A program made the translations under genes and the position numbers. 64,000 nucleotides of DNA from Gammaproteobacteria bacterium. Lineage in GTDB: Bacteria; Pseudomonadota; Gammaproteobacteria; Ga0077536. Positions within the stretch are counted from its first letter, which is position 1; every line of letters begins with the position of its first letter. The stretch is from NCBI GenBank assembly GCA_009692365.1, contig SHZJ01000003.1, positions 1 to 64,000 on the forward strand, written 5' to 3'. The notes beneath the pieces are model-generated. The model was not told the DNA's origin. It saw only the letters and a list, made by a program, of their open reading frames with translations, and searched no databases. Positions 36,914 to 48,028 of the stretch are shown here, piece after piece.

Positions 36914-37435
36914 TCAAGGGCTGGGGCGTCGCGCGCCGCTGAGGTGCTGGTTCCAGTATTGGTCGGCCATACTGGAAATGATCACCCGGCCCGTGCGTGG
37001 GCTGGGCGCGTGGACGAATCGGCCATCGCCCAAGTAGATGCCGACATGCGAGTAGCGTGGGCCTTGGGTGTCGAAGAACACGAGGTCGGCGGCCCGCAAG
37101 TCAGCCAAATCGACGCTGGGCAAGCGCTGCGCCATGGCGGCCGTGTTGCGTGGGATCTCAAAATTGAACTGACCAAAAACGTGATGAACCAAACCGCTAC
37201 AGTCAAAGCCCCTGCGAGGAGATTCCCCACCGCTGAGGTAGGGCTTGCCCTGCATACTGGTGGCGTAGGCCACTAAACCCAAGGCGTCAACCGCGTCCGT
37301 GACTTGCGGCGTTGGCGCTGACGCGGTGGCTGGGCCGGGCGGCGGTGCCGGCGAGACAGCGCTAGAGCCGAAGCTGGCGCAACCGCCCAGACCGGTGGCC
37401 ACAGCCAGCAACGCGACGACGAATAGCACTCTCAT
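36914..37435 (-). CDS. NlpC/P60 family lipoprotein (C40 peptidase)
   Basis: The 173-aa protein has a lipoprotein signal with lipobox GLGGC (C19), then a proline/alanine-rich linker, then an NlpC/P60 domain. The catalytic triad is C79 (GFDCSGLV), H130 (YSHVGIYLG) and probably H142 (FVHAPS). The enzyme cleaves peptidoglycan stem peptides in the periplasm. It is alone on the minus strand, with a long spacer upstream. Confidence 0.92.
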   Translation of the reverse strand: MRVLFVVALLAVATGLGGCASFGSSAVSPAPPPGPATASAPTPQVTDAVDALGLVAYATSMQGKPYLSGGESPRRGFDCSGLVHHVFGQFNFEIPRNTAAMAQRLPSVDLADLRAADLVFFDTQGPRYSHVGIYLGDGRFVHAPSPRTGRVIISSMADQYWNQHLSGARRPSP

Positions 37436-38322
37436 GGCTGGGAGCAGAGCATAAAATAATTATCCGAATACTGTTCCAAGCTAACGATTTAGAAAGAGTT
37501 TTGTATGAATTTAAACAGATCGCAAGCGGTTTAAAGCAGCCCCGAGCAACACCGCTGAAGGACGGCGACCAGAGCAGGCGGACGGCTAGTTCAACGGGCA
37601 CGGACGACGACACCGCAGCGGAGAAGAAGACCCAGATTTTGGCGCAATGCACAAGTGCTAGCGACCGCTTGCACACAGGCGACCGGTAAAGTCGCGCCTG
37701 CTCAGTTAGCTCCACGCTATTCGTTGTATTGAGTCCGTAACAATTGGCTAACCCATTGATTTTTTTCGGCCGCTGACGATTGTTCAGTTTTTGTTCAGTT
37801 TGACTCAGACCCCTTGCATCTACCCGCTAGGGGGGTGCTGTCAGCATTACATCAACAGACTTATCCACAGAAATTGTGGGTAAGTTCGTCCTGCCGGATG
37901 CCCCTAAATTTGGCAACGGCGGGTTGGCCGCGGTGCACAAAGTGTAGGGCGTGGCCAACAGGGCCGGCACGGTAGGCGTGGGCGCGCGCGGCGTAAAGTT
38001 CGGCGGGCCCCCAAGCCCGCTGGCGGTGGCAATCGACCGCAGCGGTTGTTGCGCAGGCGCTGGCAGATTAGCGGGGCAGCGGGGGCTTAGACCGGCACTG
38101 CGCGCGGCCTGGCGCGACCCGCGGCCGCTGGGTCCAGCGTTGTGGTGCTGGCGGGTTGGCTGGCGAACGGTCGTGCCGGCCAAGCCCGCGTACCGCGCCC
38201 CCCCCTTGGCGGGCCGCCGGTGGGCGTGACGTGACGCGTCAGCGGGGTTTGCGGGACCACGGCTCTGGGGGGTGCGCCGCCGGCCGGACCCGCTCGGCAA
38301 GGTCAGCGGGTGGTGAGCGCGC
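37436..38322. other. Large gene-free spacer with AT-rich part
   Basis: 887 bp between two minus-strand genes. ORFs on both strands lack domains. The first half is relatively AT-rich (37440-37520 and 37720-37800). The spacer contains tandem TTGTTCAGTTT copies and a paired DnaA-box hairpin (separate entry), and then becomes very GC-rich. Confidence 0.6.
37780..37884 (+). promoter_or_regulatory. Tandem 11-mer and inverted DnaA-box pair
   Basis: TTGTTCAGTTT occurs twice in tandem (37780-37790 and 37791-37801). At 37860-37884, CTTATCCAC-AGAAATT-GTGGGTAAG contains a perfect DnaA box TTATCCACA and an inverted near-box (TTACCCACA), forming a 9-bp stem. The arrangement suggests DnaA binding for regulation or as a replication-associated site. 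oriC is not claimed, because dnaA, dnaN or parAB are not nearby. Confidence 0.5.
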
Positions 38323-38895
38323 TCACCCTCGCCGCGACGGCCCTAGGCGCCGCTGCTGCAAGGGCATGGCCGCAGTGAGCTGGGCGATGTGCGCGCAGCT
38401 AGCCACCAACGGCGCCAGTTCGCACAGGGCGCGGTAGTACACCTCGCGTTTAAAGGCGACGATAAGCTCCACGGGCTCCCAGTAATCGATCCAGCGCCAC
38501 TGGTCGAATTCGGGCTCAGCGGCCGATTTCAGATCGACGCGCCGTTCTTCGGTCGCCAGGCGCAGCACAAACCAGCGCTGTTTCTGACCGATGCACCGCG
38601 GGCTTTGGGCGTGGCGAATATAGCGCTTGGGCAGCCGATACCGCAGCCAAGAACGAGTACACCCGATGATTTCGACGTGCTCGGGCAGCAGGCCTACCTC
38701 TTCGTGCAGCTCGCGATACATCGCCTCCTGGGGGCTCTCGTCTGGGTTGATACCCCCTTGGGGGAACTGCCAAACAGGCTTCCCGATGCGCCGCCCCCAA
38801 AACGCTCGCCCATGGTCGTTCAGCAACACAATCCCAACGTTGGCTCGATAACCGTCCGGATCGATAGTCGCCTCTACCAAGGTCAATCCCCCCAC
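38323..38895 (-). CDS. rppH: RNA pyrophosphohydrolase RppH (Nudix)
   Basis: The 190-aa protein has [44 protein letters not shown] (Nudix box about residues 47-69) and LPKRYIRH, all RppH landmarks. It removes pyrophosphate from 5'-triphosphate RNA and so triggers decay. The start is a GTG at 38895; RppH proteins usually begin two residues before the D-x-D-G-Y motif, so the true start may be an internal TTG. Confidence 0.92.
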   Translation of the reverse strand: MGGLTLVEATIDPDGYRANVGIVLLNDHGRAFWGRRIGKPVWQFPQGGINPDESPQEAMYRELHEEVGLLPEHVEIIGCTRSWLRYRLPKRYIRHAQSPRCIGQKQRWFVLRLATEERRVDLKSAAEPEFDQWRWIDYWEPVELIVAFKREVYYRALCELAPLVASCAHIAQLTAAMPLQQRRLGPSRRG

Positions 38896-38999
38896 TGCGG
38901 TTAGCGTGCTCGTTCTTTTCGACTACTCCGCGGCTTTTTTCTCCGCGCTAAGGGCGCCCGGCCGGGTGCTTGCGACCGGCTGGCGTACCGCTGTTGTCG

Positions 39000-39980
39000 C
39001 TAGCCGACGAGTTTGCGGATTGCGTCGCGTTCTTCCTTGAGCTCGTTTTCGGTCAGGGTCATGCGGTGGCGGCTGAAGTCGTCGATTGGCAGCCCCTGCA
39101 CAATTGAATAGTCGCCGCCTTCGCAACGGACCGGGAAGGAGTACATCAGGCCTTTCTCGATGCCGTAGCTGCCGTCGCTCGACACCGCCATGCTGGTCCA
39201 ATCGTCGGCCGCTGTGCCAGCCACCCAGTCGCGCATGTGCTCCAAGGCAGCGTTAGCGGCGGAGGCTGCGCTGGAGGCGCCCCGGGCGTCGATGATTTCC
39301 GCACCGCGCTTGGCAACGCGAGGAATGTATTCGTTCTCGTACCAGGCGCGCTCCAGCCCGGCGAGCGCCTTCGCGCCCCGCACTTCGGCCTGGCTGAGGT
39401 CGGGGTACTGGGTGGTCGAATGATTGCCCCAGATCATGACCTTGCGCACGTCGGTCACGGCCGCACCGGTTTTGGCGGCCAACTGTGCCACCGCGCGGTT
39501 GTGGTCCAGCCGCGTCATGGCGGTGAACTGGCGGGGATTGATGTCGGGGGCGTAGTGGGCACAGGTCCAAGCGTTGGTGTTCGCCGGATTCCCCACCACG
39601 AGCGCGCGGATACTGCGGCTGGCGTGGTCGTTGATGGCTTTGCCCTGGACCTTGAAAATGCCCCCGTTGGCCGCCAGCAAATCGCTGCGCTCCATCCCCG
39701 GACCGCGCGGCTTGGCGCCTACCAGCAAGGCAAAATCGGTGTCCTTGAACGCAACATTGGGATCGTCGGTGATCTCGGTGCTACCGAGCAGCGGGAAGGC
39801 ACAATCGTCTAATTCCATCACCGTGCCCTGCAGCGCTTTCATTGCCGGGGTGACTTCGAGCAGCTGCAAGCGCACCGGCTGGTCCATCCCCAACATTTGT
39901 CCCGAGGCGATGCGGAAGAGCAGCGCATAGGAAATCTGGCCGGCAGCGCCGGTAATCGTTACGCGTACAGGTTTTTTCAT
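39000..39980 (-). CDS. mdh: Malate dehydrogenase
   Basis: The 326-aa NAD-dependent enzyme has [22 protein letters not shown] (nucleotide fold), [32 protein letters not shown] and the catalytic region [14 protein letters not shown]. The track start at 40088 is rejected: the ATG at 39980 gives the family N-terminus [14 protein letters not shown]. It interconverts malate and oxaloacetate in the TCA cycle. It lies downstream of gltA on the same strand, about 65 bp after its stop. Confidence 0.95.
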   Translation of the reverse strand: MKKPVRVTITGAAGQISYALLFRIASGQMLGMDQPVRLQLLEVTPAMKALQGTVMELDDCAFPLLGSTEITDDPNVAFKDTDFALLVGAKPRGPGMERSDLLAANGGIFKVQGKAINDHASRSIRALVVGNPANTNAWTCAHYAPDINPRQFTAMTRLDHNRAVAQLAAKTGAAVTDVRKVMIWGNHSTTQYPDLSQAEVRGAKALAGLERAWYENEYIPRVAKRGAEIIDARGASSAASAANAALEHMRDWVAGTAADDWTSMAVSSDGSYGIEKGLMYSFPVRCEGGDYSIVQGLPIDDFSRHRMTLTENELKEERDAIRKLVG

Positions 39981-40044
39981 AAGCCTTTTTGTCTTTCCAG
40001 TTTGCTCGCAAGCATAAAATTTAAGCTGCCGGCGCAGCGTGCCG

Positions 40045-41340
<1,296 letters not shown>

Positions 41341-41636
41341 GGATGCCTCTTTCAGGTTGCCGAGAGCTTTGATGGTTGGCGGATGTGCCGCACACAAGTG
41401 TCTAAGAATACCCGTGCGCAGGGAACTGCTTCAAGCACACCGGTTCGGAGCGAGGCGAGCCGCGCGGAACGGGCGGCTGCAGAGCCCCGGGCGCCGGGCA
41501 AAATGGTGGAGAATTTGCTGCGTTGCAAGTCATTTTCAGTCATCATTGGCAGGCCGAGCGACCAACCTCTTACCGATCCTAAATAGGGTATCGGACGGGG
41601 GAAAACGCACCGTATTTCTAACAACAGAGGATGAAG

Positions 41637-44465
41637 ATGGAATCTTCCTCGTGCCTTTTTAGTGGCAACGCTGCCTTCATCGAAGACCTCTACGAGCGCT
41701 TCCTTGAAAACCCAGCCACCGTTGAGCCCAGCTGGCGCGCGTACTTCGCGACGCTGCAAGATGACCCGCAGGCGCGCGACATCCCCCACTCGCCGATCCG
41801 CGAGCGCCTGCTGGCCGCCGCCGAGCGTCCCCGCCAGTTGGCCGCGCCGCCCGCCTCCCCCGCCAGCCTCGACGATGGGAAGCAAGTCTTTGTGCTCCAA
41901 CTCATCAATGCCTATCGCTTCTTGGGCCACCGCCAAGCCAAGCTCGACCCGCTCAATCAATATGCGCGCCCGCAGGTGCAAGAACTCGACCCCACCTTCC
42001 ATGGCTTGACCGAACGGGATATGGAGCGCGTCTTCAACACCGGCTCGCTCGCCGGGACGGCCCGCGCCACCCTGCGCCAAATCCTTGACATCGTGCGCAC
42101 CACCTACTGCAGCCACATCGGCGCGGAATACATGCACATCGTCGAAACCGCGCAAAAACGCTGGATCCAGCAGCGTCTGGAACCGGTACTCGGGAAGCCG
42201 ACGTTGGCGGCGGCCCAGAAGCGCCACCTCCTAGAGCGGGTGGTGGCGGCCGGCGCGCTCGAAGAATACCTACACACCCGCTATGTGGGTCAAAAGCGGT
42301 TCTCGTTAGAAGGGGGCGACAGCGCCATCCCGCTGCTCGACCAACTATTGACCGACTGCGGACGCCATGGGATCAAAGAAGTCGTCATCGGCATGGCCCA
42401 TCGGGGCCGACTCAACGTGTTGGTGAACATTGTCGGCAAGCATCCGTCGAAGTTGTTTGAGGAATTCGAGGGCAAAAGCCGGGAAGCACGCCTCGGTGAT
42501 GTGAAGTATCACCTGGGCTTTTCCTCGGATATCGACACCCCGCATGGCGCCATCCACGTCACCTTGGCGTTCAATCCGTCGCACTTGGAAATCATCGACC
42601 CCGTCGTCGAGGGTTCGGTGCGGGCGCGTCAAGACCGCCGCGGCGATGTTGCACGCAACCAAGTGCTGCCGCTGCTGATCCACGGCGACGCCGCCTTCGC
42701 GGGGCAAGGCGTGGTGATGGAAACCTTTAATCTCTCACAGACCCGCGGCTACACCACCGGGGGCACGGTCCATGTGATCATTAATAACCAAATCGGTTTC
42801 ACGACCAGCGACCCGCTGGACTCGCGCTCCAGCCTGTATTGCACCGATGTCGCCAAAATCGTGCAGGCCCCCATTTTTCACGTCAACGGCGACGACCCCG
42901 AGGCCGTGGCCTTCGTGGCCCAAATCGCGCTCGATTTCCGCATGGAATTTAACAAGGATGTGGTCATCGACCTCATTTGCTATCGCAAGCACGGGCACAG
43001 CGAAGCCGATGAACCCGCCGCCACTCAACCGGTGATGTACCAGCACGTGCGCAAACATAGCGGCGTGCGCAAACTCTACGCCGACCGGTTGGTCGCCGAG
43101 GGCGTCATCGTGGCGGCGGAAGTGGAGGCGATGGCGGGCGCCTATGTCGCTGCGCTGGAAAACAACCGCGTGGTCTCAAGCCCTCTTTCGAGCACGCACG
43201 ACACTCGCTTCCTCATCAATTTTGAGCCCTACCGCGCGAGCCACTGGCGCGACGCTACCGCCACCCACCTCAGCGGCGAGAAAATTGCCGCGCTCTCCGA
43301 GCGCATGTCGGCCTATCCCGCCGACTTCGACCCGCATCGCGCGGTGCGCCGGGTGTACGAAGACCGCCGCCGGATGGCCGCGGGCGAAATTCCCATGGAC
43401 TGGGGTTACGCAGAAACCCTCGCCTACGCGGGACTGCTCACCGAAGGATATCCGGTGCGTTTGTCCGGGCAGGACAGCGCGCGCGGCACGTTTTTCCATC
43501 GGCACGCGGTAGTAACCGACCAGAAAACCGGCGATACCTTCCTGCCGCTCCAGAATCTGGCGCCGGATCAAGCAAGTTTTCTGGTGATCAACTCCACGCT
43601 GTCCGAAGCAGCCGTGCTGGGTTTCGAGTTTGGCTACGCCAGCTCTGAACCCCGCGGCCTCGTGATCTGGGAGGCGCAATTTGGCGATTTTGCGAACGGC
43701 GCGCAGGTGGTCATCGACCAATTCATCGCCTCTTGCGAAGAAAAATGGGGCCGCCTCTGCGGTCTCACCATGCTCCTGCCGCACGGCTATGACGGCCAAG
43801 GTCCCGAACACTCCTCGGCCCGTCTAGAGCGCTATTTACAACTGTGCGCCGAAGACAATATGCAGGTCGTTTATCCAACCACCCCGGCACAGATGTTCCA
43901 TCTCATTCGCCGCCAGACGCTGCGCCCCTACCGCAAGCCCCTCATCGTGATGAGCCCCAAGAGCTTGTTGCGGCACAAACTCTCGGTCTCGAGTTTGGCG
44001 GAGATCCAGTCGGGCGGCTTCCGGACGGTGATCGACGAAATCGACCCGCTCGAGCGCCGGGCGGTCAAACGGCTGCTGTTCTGCAGCGGCAAGGTGTATT
44101 ACGACCTGCTGGAAGCCCGCCGCGAGCGCAAGCTAGACGATTGCGCGATTATCCGCATCGAGCAGCTTTATCCTTTCCCGCGCGAGGAGATAATGGCGCT
44201 CGTCGCCACCTATCCGACGGTGACAGACGCGGTCTGGGTGCAAGAAGAGCCGCGCAATCAGGGGGCCTGGTCGCTAATGCTCTCGCGCCGCGTGCTGGGC
44301 GGTTGCTGCCCCGTGGAACGGCCGCTGCGCTGCGTGGCGCGGCCCTATTCGGCATCACCGGCGGTCGGCTACCACGCGGTGCACCTCAAGCAGCAGCAAG
44401 AACTGGTGGACGCCGCCCTGAAGCCCCAGAGCGAAGCCGCCGAGCAGCAGGAAAAATGGGCCTGA
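41637..44465 (+). CDS. sucA: 2-oxoglutarate dehydrogenase E1 component
   Basis: The 942-aa thiamine-diphosphate enzyme opens with [30 protein letters not shown], the E1o N-terminal helix region. [17 protein letters not shown]-like [30 protein letters not shown] and [20 protein letters not shown] are all family landmarks. The ATG at 41637 is six bases after GAGG; the ATG at 41631 touches that site. It is first of sucA-sucB-lpd. Confidence 0.95.
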   Translation: MESSSCLFSGNAAFIEDLYERFLENPATVEPSWRAYFATLQDDPQARDIPHSPIRERLLAAAERPRQLAAPPASPASLDDGKQVFVLQLINAYRFLGHRQAKLDPLNQYARPQVQELDPTFHGLTERDMERVFNTGSLAGTARATLRQILDIVRTTYCSHIGAEYMHIVETAQKRWIQQRLEPVLGKPTLAAAQKRHLLERVVAAGALEEYLHTRYVGQKRFSLEGGDSAIPLLDQLLTDCGRHGIKEVVIGMAHRGRLNVLVNIVGKHPSKLFEEFEGKSREARLGDVKYHLGFSSDIDTPHGAIHVTLAFNPSHLEIIDPVVEGSVRARQDRRGDVARNQVLPLLIHGDAAFAGQGVVMETFNLSQTRGYTTGGTVHVIINNQIGFTTSDPLDSRSSLYCTDVAKIVQAPIFHVNGDDPEAVAFVAQIALDFRMEFNKDVVIDLICYRKHGHSEADEPAATQPVMYQHVRKHSGVRKLYADRLVAEGVIVAAEVEAMAGAYVAALENNRVVSSPLSSTHDTRFLINFEPYRASHWRDATATHLSGEKIAALSERMSAYPADFDPHRAVRRVYEDRRRMAAGEIPMDWGYAETLAYAGLLTEGYPVRLSGQDSARGTFFHRHAVVTDQKTGDTFLPLQNLAPDQASFLVINSTLSEAAVLGFEFGYASSEPRGLVIWEAQFGDFANGAQVVIDQFIASCEEKWGRLCGLTMLLPHGYDGQGPEHSSARLERYLQLCAEDNMQVVYPTTPAQMFHLIRRQTLRPYRKPLIVMSPKSLLRHKLSVSSLAEIQSGGFRTVIDEIDPLERRAVKRLLFCSGKVYYDLLEARRERKLDDCAIIRIEQLYPFPREEIMALVATYPTVTDAVWVQEEPRNQGAWSLMLSRRVLGGCCPVERPLRCVARPYSASPAVGYHAVHLKQQQELVDAALKPQSEAAEQQEKWA

Positions 44466-44514
44466 CCGCCGCGTAGCGACGACCGTAGAGCGTCCATCAA
44501 TCAAAGGAAATGCC

Positions 44515-45702
44515 GTGTTAGTTGCAGTAAAGGTTCCGGTTCTCGCCGAATCCGTGCCCGACGCCACCCTCTTGGAATGGCATAAGAAGTCGGGCGAGCG
44601 CGTGGTCCGAGGCGACAACCTCATCGATTTAGAAACCGATAAAGTCACGCTGGAAATCGCCGCGCCGGTCGGCGGGGTGTTGGTAGAGATCCGCAAGAAG
44701 ACCGGCGAGGTCGTTACCACCGATGAAATTTTGGCCGTGATCGACACCGGGAGTGCGGGCGCCACCCCAGACGCCGCGCCGCCGATCGGCGTCGACGCAG
44801 CGCCACCCGCGGCGGCGGCGGCCGCAAAAATGGGCCCGGCCGCGCGCAAGCTCCTCCAAGAGCAAGGCCTAGATGGCGCCACCATCCAAGGTTCAGGCAA
44901 AGACGGGCGTGTGACCAAAGGCGATGTGTTGGCACGCAGCGTGGCCGCCGCCGCGCCCCCGGTCTTGCCGCCGCTGGAGCCTCTGCCCAGCGTGCTGGGA
45001 GCGCGGGCAGACCAGCGTGTAGCGATGACCCGGCTGCGGAAACGGACCGCCGAACGCCTGCTGCAAGCGCAACGGCAGGCCGCCATCCTCACCACGTTCA
45101 ACGAGGTGAACATGCAACCGGTGATGGATTTACGCCAGCGCTATAAAGACGAATTTGAAAAGCGGCACGGCGTGCGCATGGGCTTCATGTCCTTCTTCGT
45201 GAAGGCGGCGGTTGAAGCCCTAAAGAAATTTCCGGTCGTCAACGCCAGCATCGACGGCGAGGACATCGTGTATCACAACTACTTCGACATCGGCGTCGCG
45301 GTGGGCTCGGAGCGTGGACTGGTGGTGCCAATTCTGCGCGACGCCGAAACGCTTACTTTTGGTGACATCGAGCGCGGGGTGCGCGAATTTGGCGAGCGCG
45401 CGCGCACCAGCAAGCTCACCATCGAGGACCTCACCGGCGGCACGTTCACGATCAGCAACGGCGGGATTTTTGGTTCCCTGCTCTCAACGCCCATCCTCAA
45501 TCCGCCCCAAAGCGCCATCCTGGGCATGCATAAAATTCAGGACCGCCCGGTGGTCGAGCACGGCAGCATCGTGATCCGCCCCATGATGTATCTGGCCATG
45601 TCCTACGACCACCGCATTATCGACGGCCGCGAGGCCGTGCAATGTCTCGATACCATCCGCCTGCTGCTCGAAGATCCGAGCCGCATGCTGCTCCAAGTCT
45701 GA
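44515..45702 (+). CDS. sucB: Dihydrolipoyl succinyltransferase, E2 of 2-oxoglutarate dehydrogenase
   Basis: The 395-aa protein has one lipoyl domain with K43 in [10 protein letters not shown], an alanine/proline linker, the E3-binding domain ([26 protein letters not shown]), and a catalytic domain ending in [15 protein letters not shown], whose His and Asp are catalytic. It starts at GTG 44515, preceded by AAAGGAA. It follows sucA by 49 bp and precedes lpd by 8 bp. Confidence 0.95.
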   Translation: MLVAVKVPVLAESVPDATLLEWHKKSGERVVRGDNLIDLETDKVTLEIAAPVGGVLVEIRKKTGEVVTTDEILAVIDTGSAGATPDAAPPIGVDAAPPAAAAAAKMGPAARKLLQEQGLDGATIQGSGKDGRVTKGDVLARSVAAAAPPVLPPLEPLPSVLGARADQRVAMTRLRKRTAERLLQAQRQAAILTTFNEVNMQPVMDLRQRYKDEFEKRHGVRMGFMSFFVKAAVEALKKFPVVNASIDGEDIVYHNYFDIGVAVGSERGLVVPILRDAETLTFGDIERGVREFGERARTSKLTIEDLTGGTFTISNGGIFGSLLSTPILNPPQSAILGMHKIQDRPVVEHGSIVIRPMMYLAMSYDHRIIDGREAVQCLDTIRLLLEDPSRMLLQV

Positions 45703-45710
45703 GGTAGGTC

Positions 45711-47129
45711 ATGGATAACTATCAGGTAGTGATAATCGGCGCCGGCCCCGCGGGCTATGTGGCGGCCATCCGCTGCGCGCAGTTGGGCTTAAAGACCGCG
45801 TGCGTGGAGTCTTGGCTAAATCCCAAAGGCACGCCGACCTTGGGCGGGACCTGTCTGAACGTCGGCTGCATCCCGTCCAAGGCGCTGCTGGATTCTTCGC
45901 ATCACTTCGAGCATCTGCGCCAGCACGGGAAAGAACACGGCATCCTCACCGGCGACCTCGGCTTTGATGTTGGCGTGATGCAAAAGCGCAAAGACAAAAT
46001 CGTGCAAACCCTCACCCAGGGTATCGCGGGCTTGTTCAAGAAAAATGGGGTGACCTGGGTCCAGGGCCATGGGGTCTTGAAACCCAACGGCGAAGTGGCG
46101 GTGATCGATAGCGCGGGCAGCGAAACCGCGCGGCTGGCGGCACCGCATATCGTCATTGCAACCGGCTCGGTGCCGGCGCGCATTCCACCGGCGCCGGTGG
46201 ACCAGCAGGCGGTGGTCGACTCCACGGGTGCGCTGACTTTCGAGCAAGTGCCCGCCCGCCTGGGTGTCATCGGCGCGGGCGTGATTGGGCTGGAACTGGG
46301 CAGCGTGTGGCGCCGCCTCGGGGCGCAGGTCATCATTTTTGAGGCGCTGCCGGAATTTCTCGCCGCCGTCGATCAAGACGTTGCGAAAGAAGCCCTGAAA
46401 CTTTTCTCTAAACAAGGCCTCGATATCCGGCTCAACGCCAAAGTGCTTGGGGTCACGACCACCCCCGAAGGCGTGCGCGTGAGCGTCGAGACGGGGGACA
46501 AAACGGAGGAGGTGATGGTAGATAGACTCATCGTCGCCGTCGGCCGTTCGCCGAATACGCAGGGGCTAGGCGCAGCCGAAATCGGGCTGGCCCTCGACGC
46601 GCGCGGATTCATTCAAACTGACGGCCTGTGCCAAACGAACCTCGCGGGCGTCTACGCCATTGGGGATGTCACACCCGGGCCAATGTTGGCCCATAAGGCG
46701 TCGGAAGAAGGCATCGCGGTGGCCGAGTTTATCGCCGGTCAAAAGCCCGCCATCGACCACGCGCAGATCCCGTGGGTGATTTACACCTGGCCTGAAATTG
46801 CCTGGGCCGGCGCCACCGAGAAAGAATTGAAAGAAGCGGGCCGCGCTTACCGCGTCGGCCGCTTCCCGTTTCTGGCCAGCGGGCGGGCCCGGGCGATGGG
46901 TGAGACGGACGGCTTCATCAAAATGCTCAGCGCGGAGGATACGGATGAAGTCTTGGGGGTGCATATCATCGGCCCACAGGCCTCCGAACTGATCGCAGAA
47001 GCGGTGCTGGCGATGGCGTTCAATGCCTCGGCCGAAGACATCGCGCGCACCGTCCACGCCCATCCAACGCTGTCCGAAGGGCTGCACGAAGCGGCGCTGG
47101 GCACGGACAACCGCATGCTCCACTTGTAG
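45711..47129 (+). CDS. lpd: Dihydrolipoyl dehydrogenase (E3)
   Basis: The 472-aa flavoprotein has VVIIGAGPAGYVAAIRCAQ (FAD), the redox disulfide C48 and C53 in GGTCLNVGCIPSKALL, VIGAGVIGLELGSVW (NAD), and the C-terminal HAHPTLSEGLHEAAL base region. It reoxidises the E2 lipoamide of the neighbouring complex. It is last in the sucA-sucB-lpd operon. Confidence 0.96.
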   Translation: MDNYQVVIIGAGPAGYVAAIRCAQLGLKTACVESWLNPKGTPTLGGTCLNVGCIPSKALLDSSHHFEHLRQHGKEHGILTGDLGFDVGVMQKRKDKIVQTLTQGIAGLFKKNGVTWVQGHGVLKPNGEVAVIDSAGSETARLAAPHIVIATGSVPARIPPAPVDQQAVVDSTGALTFEQVPARLGVIGAGVIGLELGSVWRRLGAQVIIFEALPEFLAAVDQDVAKEALKLFSKQGLDIRLNAKVLGVTTTPEGVRVSVETGDKTEEVMVDRLIVAVGRSPNTQGLGAAEIGLALDARGFIQTDGLCQTNLAGVYAIGDVTPGPMLAHKASEEGIAVAEFIAGQKPAIDHAQIPWVIYTWPEIAWAGATEKELKEAGRAYRVGRFPFLASGRARAMGETDGFIKMLSAEDTDEVLGVHIIGPQASELIAEAVLAMAFNASAEDIARTVHAHPTLSEGLHEAALGTDNRMLHL

Positions 47130-47487
47130 TGAAAATGCAGGGCGAAAACTCGGCCAAGCGAGCGTCACTTGCAAAATACTGCGGTGCAACTTAAATTCAG
47201 GTTCACTCGTGCTGTCAAGAAGCGACTTGTCGATATTTTAGGAGGAATCTTAAGCATCAACTTGGAAGATGCGCGGCGTTTAGCAGGTCGCCGCCACGTC
47301 CCTCAGGCAAACTGAGAGACTTCGGGTGGCGAACTTATACCGTTGGCACCTCTAGATTGATGTCAAAACTGGCGCGTCTAACACCCGCGCCCATGGAGAC
47401 ACTGTCCTGCTGGATGCCGCTGAGCCCAACACTGACGTCGCAATAATGAACACTACGCCGCGAGGCTGACACCGGGAGCCGTGATCT
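47130..47487. other. Gene-free spacer upstream of phaR
   Basis: 358 bp without a recognisable gene or terminator. The phaR promoter must lie here, but no clear -35/-10 pair was identified. Confidence 0.5.
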
Positions 47488-47994
47488 ATGACTGAAAGCA
47501 CCATCACCAAAAGAGTTATCAAAAAATATCCGAACCGCCGCCTCTACGACACCAACGAGAGCAAGTACGTCACGCTCAACGACGTGCGGAAACTGGTGCT
47601 AGAAGAAACTCCCTTTTGCGTCATCGATAAAAAATCGGGCGAAGACATCACCCGAAATATCCTGCTCCAAATCATCATTGACCAAGAGGACGGCGGAGAC
47701 CCCATTTTCTCCACCGATGCGCTCCAACAACTCATCGGTTTCTATGGCAACTCAGCCCGTGGCATGGCTGGCGATTTCATGCGGACCAGCGTGAATGTGC
47801 TCTACGAGCAGCAAAAGCGCCTGCAGAATCAATTCACCACAGCGCTGCAGGCGAATCCCGTCTCCAGCCTGTTCGCTGAGACCGCCAAGCGCAACATCGA
47901 GCTGTGGCAGGGCATCCAAGAAAGCGTGCTGCAGGCGAGCGGTTTGCTGAAACCCGAAAGAAGCACGCGGCCAGAGCCACCGTTAGACAAATAA
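47488..47994 (+). CDS. phaR: Polyhydroxyalkanoate synthesis repressor PhaR
   Basis: The 168-aa protein has the PhaR DNA-binding domain at the N-terminus (RVIKKYPNRRLYDTNESKYVTL, residues 9-30) and a PHB-accumulation regulatory domain with LLQIIIDQEDGGDPIFS. In other bacteria PhaR binds PHA granules and represses phasin genes until polymer is made. Here it lies near the phasin and phaEC, so the same loop is likely. It is monocistronic. Confidence 0.95.
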   Translation: MTESTITKRVIKKYPNRRLYDTNESKYVTLNDVRKLVLEETPFCVIDKKSGEDITRNILLQIIIDQEDGGDPIFSTDALQQLIGFYGNSARGMAGDFMRTSVNVLYEQQKRLQNQFTTALQANPVSSLFAETAKRNIELWQGIQESVLQASGLLKPERSTRPEPPLDK

Positions 47995-48028
47995 GCCGCC
48001 TGTTTAACGGTGGCGCCCAGCAGCGCGG

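Noticed and set aside
37362-37715. 117-aa minus-strand ORF
   Set aside because: No recognisable domain and it overlaps the NlpC/P60 start region.
35237-39980. Chromosomal origin at the DnaA-box spacer
   Set aside because: No dnaA, dnaN, gidA or parAB nearby and only two boxes; kept only as a regulatory candidate.
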